From positions 1 through 44,174 of the forward strand of contig JAURHS010000013.1 in NCBI GenBank assembly GCA_030833205.1: a DNA stretch of 44,174 bases, written 5' to 3'. The DNA comes from Prosthecobacter sp. Its GTDB lineage: Bacteria; Verrucomicrobiota; Verrucomicrobiia; Verrucomicrobiales; Verrucomicrobiaceae. The notes under the pieces were generated by a model. It was given only the letters and a program-made list of their open reading frames with translations. It was not told where the DNA came from and searched no databases. A program made the position numbers and the translations under genes. The first letter of the stretch is position 1, and each line of letters begins with the position of its first letter. Shown piece after piece: positions 1 through 8,610 of the stretch.

Positions 1-758
1 CCACTGAGGAATACACCATTGGCGACCGCATGCGCTTTTATGTCAAGGCGGTTGAGAAGGAAGGTGCGCGTGGCCCTGAAATCGTGCTCAGCCGCGCCCA
101 TGTCAATTTTGTGCGTCGTCTGTTTGAATTTGAAGTGGCTGAGATTGGTGACCGCACGGTGGAGATCGCCAGCATCTCCCGCGAGCCTGGCTATCGCACC
201 AAGGTGGCGGTTCACAGCTCCGATCCGAAGGTGGACCCCGTGGGTGCCTGCGTGGGCCTGAAGGGCAACCGCGTCAAGAACATCGTACGCGAACTCAACA
301 ACGAGAAGGTGGACATCATCCGCTGGAACGCCGATCCCGCTGAGTTCATCAAGGAGGCGCTGCGTCCAGTCAAGGTGCTCAGCATCCAGATCACTCCGGA
401 CCGCAAGGCCGCGCGCCTGACGGTGCGCGAGGATGAACTCTCCAAGGCCATTGGCCGTCGCGGCCAGAATGCGCGCCTGACCTCGCGCCTGGTGGGCATG
501 GAGCTGCAGATCGAGCGCGACGAGCATGCCGAGGAAGTTTTCGAAGGCCAGATGGACCACGCCTCACACGACCTCGCCACGGCACTGGGCATCAATCAGG
601 AAACCGCGCGCAAGCTGGTGCTTGGCGGCATGGGCGACCTGCAACTGCTGCGCCAAGTTGAGTTGGAGGATGTGGTTGATGCCCTCGCCGGCGACACCTC
701 CCTGGGCCAACAGGTCTACGAACGAATCAAGTCCTACAACCCGCCCGTTGGAGAGTAG
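1..758 (+). CDS. nusA: Transcription termination/antitermination factor NusA, 3' part
   Basis: The frame is open from base 3 and the 5' part lies outside the window. NusA binds RNA polymerase and nascent RNA and modulates pausing, termination and antitermination. The visible 251 residues cover the end of the S1 region, then a first KH domain (around GACVGLKGNRVKNI), then a second KH domain with the RNA-binding GRRGQNARL loop. A helix-hairpin-helix-like tail follows (around ALGINQETARKLVLGGMGD). The neighbours infB and rbfA follow in the order expected for the nusA-infB operon, which supports the call. The stop codon is TAG at the end of the feature. No long acidic C-terminal repeats of the gamma-proteobacterial type are present. 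The identification is very safe; only the N-terminus is unseen. Confidence 0.97.
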   Translation, partial: TEEYTIGDRMRFYVKAVEKEGARGPEIVLSRAHVNFVRRLFEFEVAEIGDRTVEIASISREPGYRTKVAVHSSDPKVDPVGACVGLKGNRVKNIVRELNNEKVDIIRWNADPAEFIKEALRPVKVLSIQITPDRKAARLTVREDELSKAIGRRGQNARLTSRLVGMELQIERDEHAEEVFEGQMDHASHDLATALGINQETARKLVLGGMGDLQLLRQVELEDVVDALAGDTSLGQQVYERIKSYNPPVGE

Positions 759-839
759 CCATGAGCCTCTCCGCCCGAAAGAACCCGTTTCTCCTCCCGT
801 CTGCTTCTCTGGCCGCTCCCGCGGCTCCATTCCTCTCAC

Positions 840-3179
840 ATGCCCTCCCGCCCCTCCTCCTCGAAAACCAGCAAAGACAGCCCCAGCGCACCCGCTGAGG
901 CTGGACTGGAAGCCACTGCCGCGGCCAAGAAAACGGCCAAGAAGAAGGAGGTGGTTTCGCTGATTGACGATGAGAAGGTCAAGGCGCCCAAGGCGCCTTC
1001 CACGCGCAAGGCCTCCACCAGCGCGCTGCCCAGAATTGGCGCCAAGCCCGAGACGCCTGCGCCTGAGGTGACCGCCGAGGCCCCGGCCGAAGAAGCGGCA
1101 GCCAAGACAGCGGCCAAGAAGACGGCCTCGACGCGCAAGACGGTGGACGACCAGAAGAAAGACGCTCTGAATCTCTTTGAAGAAGAGGACAAACCCAAGG
1201 CAAAGCGCGCGCGTCCCGCAACGGAGGCCCCCGTGGCCACGGCATTGCCGCCCATCTCGCGCATCAAGGAAGTGGGGCCAGTGTCCTCAGGACCGGTGAT
1301 TGTTGCCGGTCCGGTAAGCGTGCCGCCCCCTGCGCCGCCGCCGCCGCCCGTCGAGGCAGCCGCACCTGGTTATGAGGTCAACGAGGCAGGCGAAAAAATC
1401 ATCCACCTCAAGCCGCCAATCATCGTCAAGGATCTGGCCGAGAAGATGGGCCTGCGCCCCTTCAAGATCATCGCCGATCTGATCAACCTGAAGGTCTTTG
1501 TGGCCAATGCCGACAAGGCCATTGAGCTGGATGTGGCCGAGAAGGTTTGTGAGAAGCACGGCTTCAAGCTCGAGCGCGAGAAGCGCGAGAAGGGAGCCGG
1601 CGTGCACAAGGTCGAGGAGGTCATCGTCGAGCCTCCGCCCCAGGTCATCGAGGAAGTCGAGCAGGAGAAGCTCGAATTGCGTGCGCCCATCATCACCTTC
1701 ATGGGCCATGTGGATCACGGCAAGACCTCGCTGCTCGACGCCATCCGCAAGACCCAGGTGACCGACGGCGAAGCCGGTGGCATCACTCAGCACATCGGCG
1801 CCTACAGTGTTTTCCACGAGGGCAAGCCCATCACTTTCATTGACACTCCCGGTCACGCCGCCTTCTCCGGCATGCGCGCCCGCGGCGCCCATGTCACCGA
1901 CATCGTGGTGCTCATCATTGCTGCCGACGACGGCATCATGCCGCAGACCCGCGAGGCCCTCAACCATGCTCGCGCCGCCGAGGTGCAGATCATGGTCGCC
2001 ATCAACAAGTGTGACCTGCCCGCCGCCAATGTGTTGCGCGTCAAATCGCAGCTGCAGGAGATCGGTCTGGCGCCGGTGGACTGGGGCGGCGAGATCGAAG
2101 TCATGGAAGTCTCTGCGCGCACTGGAGATGGCATCAACAATCTTCTCGAGACCATGGCCCTGCAGGCCGAGGTGCTCGAACTCAAGGCTGACCCCAAGGC
2201 ACCGGCGCGCGCCACGGTGATTGAATCCAGCATGGTGCCAGGCAAGGGACCTGTGGCCACGGTGATCGTCCGCCAAGGCACCCTCAAGGTGGGTCAACCC
2301 TTCATCTGCGGACCGCATTGGGGCAAGAGCAAGGCCCTGCTTGACGATCGCGGCCAGGCCGTGCGCGAAGTGCGTCCCGGCATGCCCGTTGAGCTGGTGG
2401 GTTTCAGCGACATGCCCCGCGTGGGCGACGAGGTTGTGGTCATGGACAGCGAGCGCTCCGTGCGTCGCCTCAGTGAGGAACGCCTTGAGGAGGCTCGTCA
2501 GGCCAAGCTGGTGACGCGCCGCCGCGCCACCATGGAAGATCTCTTTGCCAACATCGAGGAAGGCCAGAAGAAGGTCTTCAAGGTCGTGCTCAAGACCGAT
2601 GTGCAGGGCTCGCTGGAGGCCATTACCAAATGCCTTGGCGACATCCAAAGCGACAAGATCAACCTTCGCATCCTGCACAGCGATGTCGGCCCGATCAACG
2701 AGTCAGATGTGCTGTTGGCCAGTGGCTCGGATGCGGTGGTCATCGGGTTCAACACCAAGGTGGAGAACAAGGCCTCCTCCAGTGCCAAGCGCGAGGGCGT
2801 GCAGATCAAGCTTTACTCGATCATCTACGAACTCATCGACCAGGTGAAGGAAGCCATGACGGGCATGCTCGACCCGCTCACCCGCGAGAAGGTGTTGGGC
2901 CACGCCCGCGTCAAACAGGTCTTCAAGGTCAACAAGGGCTGGGTGGGTGGTTCCGTGGTCATCGACGGCCGCATCGACCGCAAGCAGCGCGCCCGTGTGT
3001 TGCGCGACGGACAGCCAATCTACGACGGCAGCGTGGAAACCCTGCGCCGTTTCCAGGACGAGGTTCCCGAGGTTCGCAACGGCCTGGAGTGCGGCATCAA
3101 GCTGCACGGCTTCTCCGAGTACGAGGAGAACGACATCATCGAGTGTTACGAACTCGAGAAGATTCCACAGGCCCTGTAA
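840..3179 (+). CDS. infB: Translation initiation factor IF-2
   Basis: IF-2 is the GTPase that brings initiator fMet-tRNA to the 30S subunit and promotes subunit joining. The 779-residue product starts with an Ala/Lys/Pro-rich low-complexity linker (about residues 1-185). An IF2_N domain follows (about 196-247), then the G domain with G1 GHVDHGKT (289-296), DTPGH (335-339) and NKCD (389-392), then domains II-IV ending near [10 protein letters not shown]. In frame, the region upstream is closed by a TGA at 762, so ATG 840 is the only good start. No Shine-Dalgarno sequence precedes it. The 81-bp spacer after nusA contains an ATG at 761 in another frame, which opens only a 45-codon ORF and is probably not a gene. 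The gene lies between nusA and rbfA, the usual order. Confidence 0.97.
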   Translation: MPSRPSSSKTSKDSPSAPAEAGLEATAAAKKTAKKKEVVSLIDDEKVKAPKAPSTRKASTSALPRIGAKPETPAPEVTAEAPAEEAAAKTAAKKTASTRKTVDDQKKDALNLFEEEDKPKAKRARPATEAPVATALPPISRIKEVGPVSSGPVIVAGPVSVPPPAPPPPPVEAAAPGYEVNEAGEKIIHLKPPIIVKDLAEKMGLRPFKIIADLINLKVFVANADKAIELDVAEKVCEKHGFKLEREKREKGAGVHKVEEVIVEPPPQVIEEVEQEKLELRAPIITFMGHVDHGKTSLLDAIRKTQVTDGEAGGITQHIGAYSVFHEGKPITFIDTPGHAAFSGMRARGAHVTDIVVLIIAADDGIMPQTREALNHARAAEVQIMVAINKCDLPAANVLRVKSQLQEIGLAPVDWGGEIEVMEVSARTGDGINNLLETMALQAEVLELKADPKAPARATVIESSMVPGKGPVATVIVRQGTLKVGQPFICGPHWGKSKALLDDRGQAVREVRPGMPVELVGFSDMPRVGDEVVVMDSERSVRRLSEERLEEARQAKLVTRRRATMEDLFANIEEGQKKVFKVVLKTDVQGSLEAITKCLGDIQSDKINLRILHSDVGPINESDVLLASGSDAVVIGFNTKVENKASSSAKREGVQIKLYSIIYELIDQVKEAMTGMLDPLTREKVLGHARVKQVFKVNKGWVGGSVVIDGRIDRKQRARVLRDGQPIYDGSVETLRRFQDEVPEVRNGLECGIKLHGFSEYEENDIIECYELEKIPQAL

Positions 3180-3190
3180 TCACCGCCCTC

Positions 3191-3583
3191 ATGTCACAGC
3201 GCCTGGAACGGGTCAACGAGCTCATGAAGCGCGAGCTCGGGGCCGTCTTTGAACGCGATTGCCGCCAACCCGGCAGCGTCCTGACGGTTCACGAAGTGGC
3301 CGTCGCGCCGGACTTGCGCACCGCCAATGTCTGGGTCGGCGTTCTGGGGCGCGAGCAGCACGCCAGTGAGGCCATCGAGAAACTCAACCGCCAGCGCGGT
3401 CACATTCAACGCGAACTCTATCGCCGTGTGAAACTCAAGCGCAGCCCACAACTGCTCTTCAAGCACGACCGCAGCGTGCAACGAGCGGTGGGCATCATGA
3501 ATGTCCTGGATCACCTGCCGCCACCGGCGCCAGAGCCCCCGCCTGAAGATCTTGCCGATGCGGGGCAGGCCCCGCAGGCCTGA
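3191..3583 (+). CDS. rbfA: Ribosome-binding factor A
   Basis: RbfA assists late maturation of the 30S subunit and 16S rRNA 5'-end processing. The 130-residue product begins MSQRLERVNELMKRELG, the typical N-terminal helix of RbfA. It continues with the single KH-like fold (VAVAPDLRTANVWVGVLG, LNRQRGHIQRELYRRVKLKRSPQLLF). The C-terminal 20 residues form a Pro/Ala-rich tail beyond the fold. ATG 3191 lies 11 bp after the infB stop, so co-transcription and possibly coupled translation with infB are likely. The start lacks a purine-rich ribosome site (sequence before ATG is pyrimidine-rich). The length fits the family (about 120-135 residues). Confidence 0.93.
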   Translation: MSQRLERVNELMKRELGAVFERDCRQPGSVLTVHEVAVAPDLRTANVWVGVLGREQHASEAIEKLNRQRGHIQRELYRRVKLKRSPQLLFKHDRSVQRAVGIMNVLDHLPPPAPEPPPEDLADAGQAPQA

Positions 3584-3597
3584 GGCCGTTTCGCCCC

Positions 3598-4254
3598 TCA
3601 GGGGCAGAGACGCTCCACCCGCCAGGTGCCCGTGGCTTCAAGCAGGTAGCGCAGGCGATCGTGCAGGCGATCGGGGCGCCCCTGCCAGAATTCGATCTCA
3701 TGGGGCACCAGGCCATAACCGCCCCAGTGTGGCGGGCAGGGGATGGGCCCATCGCCGAAGCGAGCGGCGGTTTGCTCGCGCTGCTCCTCCAAGGCCTTGC
3801 GGCCGGCAATCACCTGGCTTTGCGCCGAGCTCCAGGCGCCGAGCTGATGTCCGCGTGGCCGGCTGGCAAAGTAACTCTCCGCGGCCTGCCGCGGCAGCTT
3901 CACGATGCGCCCACGCACGGTGACCTGATGATGCCGCGCCGCCCAGAGAAACACCGCGCAGGCCCGCGCGTCAGCGGCGATTTCCCGACCCTTGCGGCTC
4001 TCGTAGTTGGTGAAGAACTCAAAGCCCTGCTCGCCCAAGCCCTTGAGCAGCACGGTGCGCAGGCTCGGTGAGCCGTCCGCAGAAATGGTGGCCAACTGCA
4101 TGGCATTGGGCTCGGTGAGCTGATGCTCCAGAGCGTCCTTGAGCCAGGCGCGAAAAAGTTCCAGCGGCTCGGCCGGCATGCTCTCCTCGCGCAGGCTGTC
4201 GAGCTCGTAGCTGACGCGCAGATCGCGCAGGGTGTCGGGCGGGAAGTCCATCAT
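3598..4254 (-). CDS. pdxH: Pyridoxamine/pyridoxine 5'-phosphate oxidase
   Basis: This FMN enzyme oxidises pyridoxine or pyridoxamine 5'-phosphate to pyridoxal 5'-phosphate, the last step of B6 coenzyme salvage and synthesis. The 218-residue product matches the family length. Recognisable segments are LRTVLLKG, the FMN-binding FFTNYESRKGREI stretch, SAQSQVI, and the C-terminal WQGRPDRLHDRLRY followed by WRVERLCP (usually RLAP). Two adjacent ATGs (4254 and 4251) could start the gene. A further in-frame ATG at 4320 would add a tail not seen in the family. It runs convergent to rbfA, only 14 bp apart, and divergent from hpt with an 84-bp shared upstream region. Confidence 0.95.
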   Translation of the reverse strand: MMDFPPDTLRDLRVSYELDSLREESMPAEPLELFRAWLKDALEHQLTEPNAMQLATISADGSPSLRTVLLKGLGEQGFEFFTNYESRKGREIAADARACAVFLWAARHHQVTVRGRIVKLPRQAAESYFASRPRGHQLGAWSSAQSQVIAGRKALEEQREQTAARFGDGPIPCPPHWGGYGLVPHEIEFWQGRPDRLHDRLRYLLEATGTWRVERLCP

Positions 4255-4338
4255 GGCAATGCAGGGCGCTGCAAGAACAAACGCCCGATGCGGCGTTGCG
4301 GCAACGCCGACTTTGCGCATTACTGGGCCATCGCCGCG

Positions 4339-4911
4339 ATGCCAAGCCGCCCCTCTGCTCAACGCCCAACGCAAAAGGCCCCTGCGAGGACTCCGCGAGG
4401 GTTCCCCAAGGTGCTCATCAGCCGGGCCCGACTGCAGCGCCGCCTGCGGGCCTTGGCCGCCGAGATTGAGGCCAATCACCCCAGGGGAAAACGGCTGACC
4501 GTGGTGCTGTTGCTGGATGGCGCGCTGTTTTTTGCCGCGGACCTGCTCCGCCACCTCAAGCTGGATCTGGAGATCATCACCCTGCGCGCCAGCAGTTATC
4601 ATGGCGCCAGGAAAAGCAGTGGCCTGGTGAAACTGGACTGGCCGCGCGGCCTGTCGCTGCGCGGCCGCCAGGTCTTGTTGCTCGACGACATTCTCGACAC
4701 TGGCCTGACGCTCTCAGCGGTTCGTGCCCGCCTCAGTCGCCAGCGACCTGCCTCGTTGCGACTGGCCGTGCTGTTGGCCAAGCGCCGCCACCGCGAGGCA
4801 GAGGTGGCTGTGGATTACTGCGGCTTTGAAATCCCCGATGTGTTTGTGGTCGGTTACGGCATGGACGACAACGGCCTGCACCGTCAATGGCCCCTCATTG
4901 CGCAGCCATGA
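4339..4911 (+). CDS. hpt: Hypoxanthine phosphoribosyltransferase-like protein
   Basis: Predicted purine-salvage enzyme transferring phosphoribose from PRPP to hypoxanthine or guanine. The PRPP-binding loop is LLLDDILDTGLTL, equivalent to EDIIDSG in E. coli Hpt. Other family marks are the flexible-loop ASSYHG motif and the C-terminal PDVFVVGYGMD, where the Asp binds the purine. The ATG at 4339 gives 190 residues, including a basic N-terminal stretch of about 24 residues that does not resemble Hpt. A GTG at 4411, after CGAGGG, begins exactly where similarity starts (VLISRARLQRRL) and may be the true start, giving 166 residues. The stop overlaps the moaD start in an ATGA junction. Confidence 0.88.
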   Translation: MPSRPSAQRPTQKAPARTPRGFPKVLISRARLQRRLRALAAEIEANHPRGKRLTVVLLLDGALFFAADLLRHLKLDLEIITLRASSYHGARKSSGLVKLDWPRGLSLRGRQVLLLDDILDTGLTLSAVRARLSRQRPASLRLAVLLAKRRHREAEVAVDYCGFEIPDVFVVGYGMDDNGLHRQWPLIAQP

Positions 4912-5180
4912 ACCCATCACCCTGCCAGCAGCCCATTGTGCTGCGTCTGCTGTTTTTCTCGGTGCTGCGCGACATCACCGGTTCGGCGGAGTTGCGCTGG
5001 GAATTGCCGGCGCAGAGCACTCTGGGCGACCTGCAAAGCGCGCTGGAGCAACGCTGGCCGCAGCTTGTCGCCTGGCGGCCCACGATGCTCATGGCCGTGA
5101 ACTGCCGCTATGAAAAGAGCGGCGCCTTGCTGCTAGACGGCGCTGAGGTGGCCTTCATGCCGCCGGTGCAGGGTGGCTGA
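4908..5180 (+). CDS. moaD: MoaD-family sulfur-carrier protein
   Basis: The 90-residue product has the ubiquitin-like MoaD pattern: LLFFSVLRDITGS at the N-terminus, a Leu-rich middle with LGDLQSALEQRWP, AVNCRYE, and the free C-terminal Gly-Gly (PPVQGG). In MoaD this Gly-Gly is adenylated by MoeB and converted to thiocarboxylate, which MoaE uses to build molybdopterin. Neither moaE nor moeB is in the window, so the partner must lie elsewhere, or the protein serves another sulfur-transfer route. The ATG overlaps the TGA of hpt (ATGA), which points to translational coupling in a two-gene unit. Confidence 0.87.
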   Translation: MNPSPCQQPIVLRLLFFSVLRDITGSAELRWELPAQSTLGDLQSALEQRWPQLVAWRPTMLMAVNCRYEKSGALLLDGAEVAFMPPVQGG

Positions 5181-5215
5181 AAGAGCCGCCAGTCGCGCAG
5201 CGTCTTAAGCCTGCC

Positions 5216-5752
5216 ATGAAACTGCTCTCCACCGCCCTTTGCCTTCTCAGCGCCATCGCCCTGCAAGCCGCGCCCTCCATCCAAGACATTCCGCTCAAGG
5301 ACATCGACGGCAAGGACACCTCGCTCAAGGCCTACTCCGGCAAGGTGCTGCTGGTGGTCAATGTGGCATCGCAGTGCGGCCTGACCAAGCAGTACAAGGA
5401 ACTGCAGGCCCTGCACGAAAAATTCAAGGACCAGGGTTTTGCCGTGCTGGGCTTTCCCTGCAACGACTTCGGCGCCCAGGAGCCAGGCAGCAATGAGGAA
5501 ATCAAGCAGTTCTGCACCAGCAAGTTCAGCGTCAGTTTCCCCATGTTCGACAAGCTGCACGTCAAGGGCCCACAACAGCATGCCCTGTATGCCGCCCTCA
5601 CTGGCAAGGAAGGCGCCTTCCCCGGTGATGTGAAGTGGAACTTCGGCAAGTTTTTGATCGGCAAGGATGGCAAGCCCCTGCAGCGCTTTGAGCCGCGCAC
5701 CACTCCGGATGACGCCAGCGTCGTCAGCGCCATTGAAAAAGCCCTGAAGTAA
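5216..5752 (+). CDS. Exported glutathione peroxidase-family protein
   Basis: This thiol peroxidase-fold protein reduces hydroperoxides. A signal peptide is visible at residues 1-19 (MKLLSTALCLLSAIALQAA), so the protein acts outside the cytoplasm. The active-site NVASQCG places the peroxidatic Cys at 54. FPCNDFGAQEPG supplies a second Cys (82) and Gln 88, and KWNFGKFL supplies the Trp/Asn (141/142) of the catalytic tetrad. The catalytic residue is Cys, not selenocysteine. The Cys pair suggests the thioredoxin-dependent bacterial type instead of true glutathione dependence. It is a monocistronic-looking plus-strand gene convergent with pyk, with a weak hairpin in the 26-bp gap. Confidence 0.93.
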   Translation: MKLLSTALCLLSAIALQAAPSIQDIPLKDIDGKDTSLKAYSGKVLLVVNVASQCGLTKQYKELQALHEKFKDQGFAVLGFPCNDFGAQEPGSNEEIKQFCTSKFSVSFPMFDKLHVKGPQQHALYAALTGKEGAFPGDVKWNFGKFLIGKDGKPLQRFEPRTTPDDASVVSAIEKALK

Positions 5753-5778
5753 ATTCGGGGCTGCGGAAGCCCGTTGCC

Positions 5779-7188
5779 TCAGGCGTTTTGCAGCAGGATG
5801 GCGTCCACATGGCTGCCGTCGTAGAGTGCATCGCTCAAGATCACCAGCGGATCGCCTTGGCGCACCAGACCGCGTTGGTGCAGCAGGGCGATGGCGCTGC
5901 GGATGGAGGCATCGGGTTGGCCATGGGCGAATTCCATCACGAAGGGCTCCACCCCACGCGCGCTGACCAGGGCGCGACTGACATTGGGATTGGGAGTGAA
6001 GGCAAAGATCGGCGCAAACTCAGGGCGCTGGTGGGCCAGCAGATGAGCCATCACGCCGCGCAGCGTGAAGACCAACAGTTTGGAGCCGGGAATGCTGTTG
6101 GCCAGCGTGATGGCCGCCTTGACGGTCTTGTGCTTGTTGGTCTTCAGGGGCGCATCACTGGCGAAGCGGCCGGAGGGATACTTTTGTTCGATGCGGCGGA
6201 TGACCTGATCGAGCACCTCGACGCAGCGCAGCGGATAGCGTCCAACGCTGGTCTCACCGCTGAGCATGACACAGTCCACCTGCTCGATGACGGCATTGAA
6301 GATGTCGGTGACCTCGGCGCGGGTGGGCACCGGGTTTTCAATCATGCTCTCCAGCATCTGGGTGGCCACGATGACCTTGCGGCCATGGAAGGAGCAGCGC
6401 TCCACGATTTGGCGCTGAATCAGCGGCAGGTCCTCGATGGGACATTCACTGCCTAGATCGCCGCGGGCGATCATGATGCCGCCGCTGGCTGCGACCAGGG
6501 TGTCGATGTTTTTGAGGGCCTGTTGGTTTTCGATTTTTGCAATGACGCGCGCAGCGCTGCCCTTTTGCTCAAGCAGAAGATTGAGATGTTGGATGTGCCC
6601 AGGTTCGCGGGCAAAACTCAGGGCAAAATAATCCACGCCCAACTCCACGCCCAGATCCAGATCCTGATAGTCCTTGGCGGTGAGCGGTGGCAGGCGAACA
6701 TCCACCCCGGGAAGGTTGATGTGGCGGCGGCTCTTCATGAGGCCTTGAGTCAGGACCGTGCCAATCACGCGGCTTTCATCCACGCTCTGAGCGCGCAGTT
6801 GGATCATGCCGCCGTCGATGGAAATCATGTCACCGGGGCGCAGATCCTTCCCCAACTCAGGGTAATTGACGCTGCAGGAGAACTCGCGCGAGGCCGCGGC
6901 CTCGGGCTTGCAGCGCAGCTCGACTTCATCGCCTACCTTCAATTCCCAGGGCTGGGACACATCGCCGGTGCGGATGCTGGGGCCGGTGAGGTCCATCAGC
7001 ACGCCGATCTCGCGCCCGGCGCGGGCGGCTGCCTCGCGAATGCGCGGGTAGACTTGGCGCACCCAGTCGTGGGAGGCGTGGCTCATGTTGAGGCGCAGCA
7101 GATCAGCGCCCTTGGCGATGAGGGCGTCAATGACCTCCGCGCTTTCGGTGGCCGGGCCCAGAGTGCAGAGGATCTTGGTTTTGCGCAT
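5779..7188 (-). CDS. pyk: Pyruvate kinase
   Basis: Pyruvate kinase catalyses phosphoenolpyruvate plus ADP to pyruvate plus ATP, the last step of glycolysis. The 469-residue product has RKTKILCTLGPAT at the N-terminus and LRLNMSHASHD in place of the usual NFSHG. It also has the inserted B domain, KIENQQAL, the metal/phosphate-binding MIARGDLGSECP, ATQMLESMI, PTRAEVTDIFNAV and VMLSGETSVGRYP, followed by a C-terminal domain. ATG 7188 fits the family start; the open frame continues upstream without homology. The gene is divergent from the TonB-like gene, with about 140 bp between starts. Confidence 0.96.
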   Translation of the reverse strand: MRKTKILCTLGPATESAEVIDALIAKGADLLRLNMSHASHDWVRQVYPRIREAAARAGREIGVLMDLTGPSIRTGDVSQPWELKVGDEVELRCKPEAAASREFSCSVNYPELGKDLRPGDMISIDGGMIQLRAQSVDESRVIGTVLTQGLMKSRRHINLPGVDVRLPPLTAKDYQDLDLGVELGVDYFALSFAREPGHIQHLNLLLEQKGSAARVIAKIENQQALKNIDTLVAASGGIMIARGDLGSECPIEDLPLIQRQIVERCSFHGRKVIVATQMLESMIENPVPTRAEVTDIFNAVIEQVDCVMLSGETSVGRYPLRCVEVLDQVIRRIEQKYPSGRFASDAPLKTNKHKTVKAAITLANSIPGSKLLVFTLRGVMAHLLAHQRPEFAPIFAFTPNPNVSRALVSARGVEPFVMEFAHGQPDASIRSAIALLHQRGLVRQGDPLVILSDALYDGSHVDAILLQNA

Positions 7189-7328
7189 GGTTTGAGGCAG
7201 TGAGGTTCTGTGGCGCAGACGGGTGGCTTTCTCAAGGGCGATTGCCTGCAGGCCTGCAAGCAGGGAGCGCGCCACCCTCAAAAGCAGCGTTGCCAGCCGC
7301 CGAAATCCGCCCCATATTCCCTGCTGCC

Positions 7329-8552
7329 GTGACGCTGCTGCAAGACAGGGACTTTCAAAAGGGCCTGGCGGGCTCACTCCTGCTGCATGCCCTGCTGCTG
7401 CTGCTCTTTGGCTGGTCGCTGCAGCGCGCCGGCCTGCTCAAGGCCGCCCATCTTGCGCAGCCCAAGCCCGAGCCGGTGTTGATTTTCCCCGAACAGGTCA
7501 TTGCCCTGCTGCCGCCACCTCCTCCGCCTCCGGCGCGCAGTTTCATTCGCACGACCCAAAATCAAGCGGCAGCTCAGGCGCCAGCCAACGCGCGCTTTGA
7601 GAGCGATCGCAACACCGTGGCGGCCAGTCGCCTGCCACCCAAGGCCGGAGGCGATGCGCTGATGCCCACCCTCACGGGCAATGCTCCCAACATCCGCGAA
7701 CTGGCCAATCGGGATTATCGCCAAGGTAAGATGGCCGAGGACGCCGCTCCTGAGCCGCCAGCCAATGCCCCCACTGCCCTGCCGCAAGCCAATGCCGCTG
7801 CGGCCACGCCGGCCACGATGAAGGCCAGCCCCGAGGCCGCTCAGCCAGACCCCATCCGCAAAGTTCAGGACAGCCCGCCTCCCGCGCCGCCTCCACAGCC
7901 AACCGCTTTGAACATGCGCCTGTCAGCACCGCCACCGCCAGCGCTCAAGCCAGAGAACCTGCCTGAGATCCCTGACGCGCCAAAGACCGCGCCGCGCCGC
8001 CCTGAGATGGTGGAGCCAGCGCCTGCCGCGCCCAGGGCTGTGGCCGCCACACCGCCTTCGCCCACTCCGCCCAAGCCGCAGGTGCGTGAGCCTCAGGATG
8101 ACCCGCCGATGGCCAAGCCGGCGGCCAGCGCTCCGGCCTTGCAGGCCCCTGGTCAGACGATGAAGGACGCCTTCACGCCCTTCACTCGCACGGCAAAGAC
8201 CGAGGGCGGCATCCAGCGCGAGGGCGAGGATGCCGTCGATGCCATCGGCACCCCGCGTGGAGCCTACATGCGCCAAGTCACCGGCGCGGTGGAACAGAAG
8301 TGGCATCAGTATGTGCGCCTGGCGCGCGATGCCGTCACCTTTGGGCGGGTGCGCTTCCGCTTTTATGTGGATGCGCGCGGCAAGCCTCAGGATCTGCAAA
8401 TCCTCTCCGATGCGCGCGATGCCGACCCGCGGATGCGCGACCTGACGCTGCGCGCCATTTTGGATGCAGCCATCCCGCCCATGCCCAAGACCCTGGTGCC
8501 GCAGCTTGAGGAAGGGCGCATGAAGATTGAATACGAGGCCATCGTGTATTGA
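7329..8552 (+). CDS. TonB/TolA-like periplasm-spanning protein
   Basis: The 407-residue product has an N-terminal membrane anchor (about residues 13-29, Leu-rich). A long Pro/Ala-rich periplasmic spacer follows (about 40-290, including a PPPPPPP run). A C-terminal alpha/beta domain (about 310-407) carries GRVRFRFYVDARGKPQDLQI and ends in RMKIEYEAIVY. This is the layout of TonB or TolA, which carry proton-motive energy from ExbB/ExbD or TolQ/TolR to outer-membrane partners. No exbB, exbD or receptor gene lies nearby, so its partner is unknown. GTG 7329 directly precedes the anchor and is the best start. The frame is open further upstream, but that region has no such pattern. Confidence 0.75.
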   Translation: MTLLQDRDFQKGLAGSLLLHALLLLLFGWSLQRAGLLKAAHLAQPKPEPVLIFPEQVIALLPPPPPPPARSFIRTTQNQAAAQAPANARFESDRNTVAASRLPPKAGGDALMPTLTGNAPNIRELANRDYRQGKMAEDAAPEPPANAPTALPQANAAAATPATMKASPEAAQPDPIRKVQDSPPPAPPPQPTALNMRLSAPPPPALKPENLPEIPDAPKTAPRRPEMVEPAPAAPRAVAATPPSPTPPKPQVREPQDDPPMAKPAASAPALQAPGQTMKDAFTPFTRTAKTEGGIQREGEDAVDAIGTPRGAYMRQVTGAVEQKWHQYVRLARDAVTFGRVRFRFYVDARGKPQDLQILSDARDADPRMRDLTLRAILDAAIPPMPKTLVPQLEEGRMKIEYEAIVY

Positions 8553-8610
8553 GCCCTGATGGAATGGGGGCATTGCGGGCTCCCGACTTGCCAAGTGCTC
8601 CTGCCTTGTG

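Noticed and set aside
761..898. Small ORF between nusA and infB
   Set aside because: The 45-codon frame overlaps the infB start region in another frame, and its translation has no recognisable pattern.
1287..2678. Long minus-strand open frame inside infB
   Set aside because: It is antisense to the certain infB gene. High GC at third positions keeps the reverse frame open; the translation is His/Asp/Gly/Leu-rich without domains.
5756..5775. Terminator between the glutathione peroxidase and pyk genes
   Set aside because: The GGGCT/AGCCC stem has only five pairs and no T-run on either strand, so it is too weak to list.
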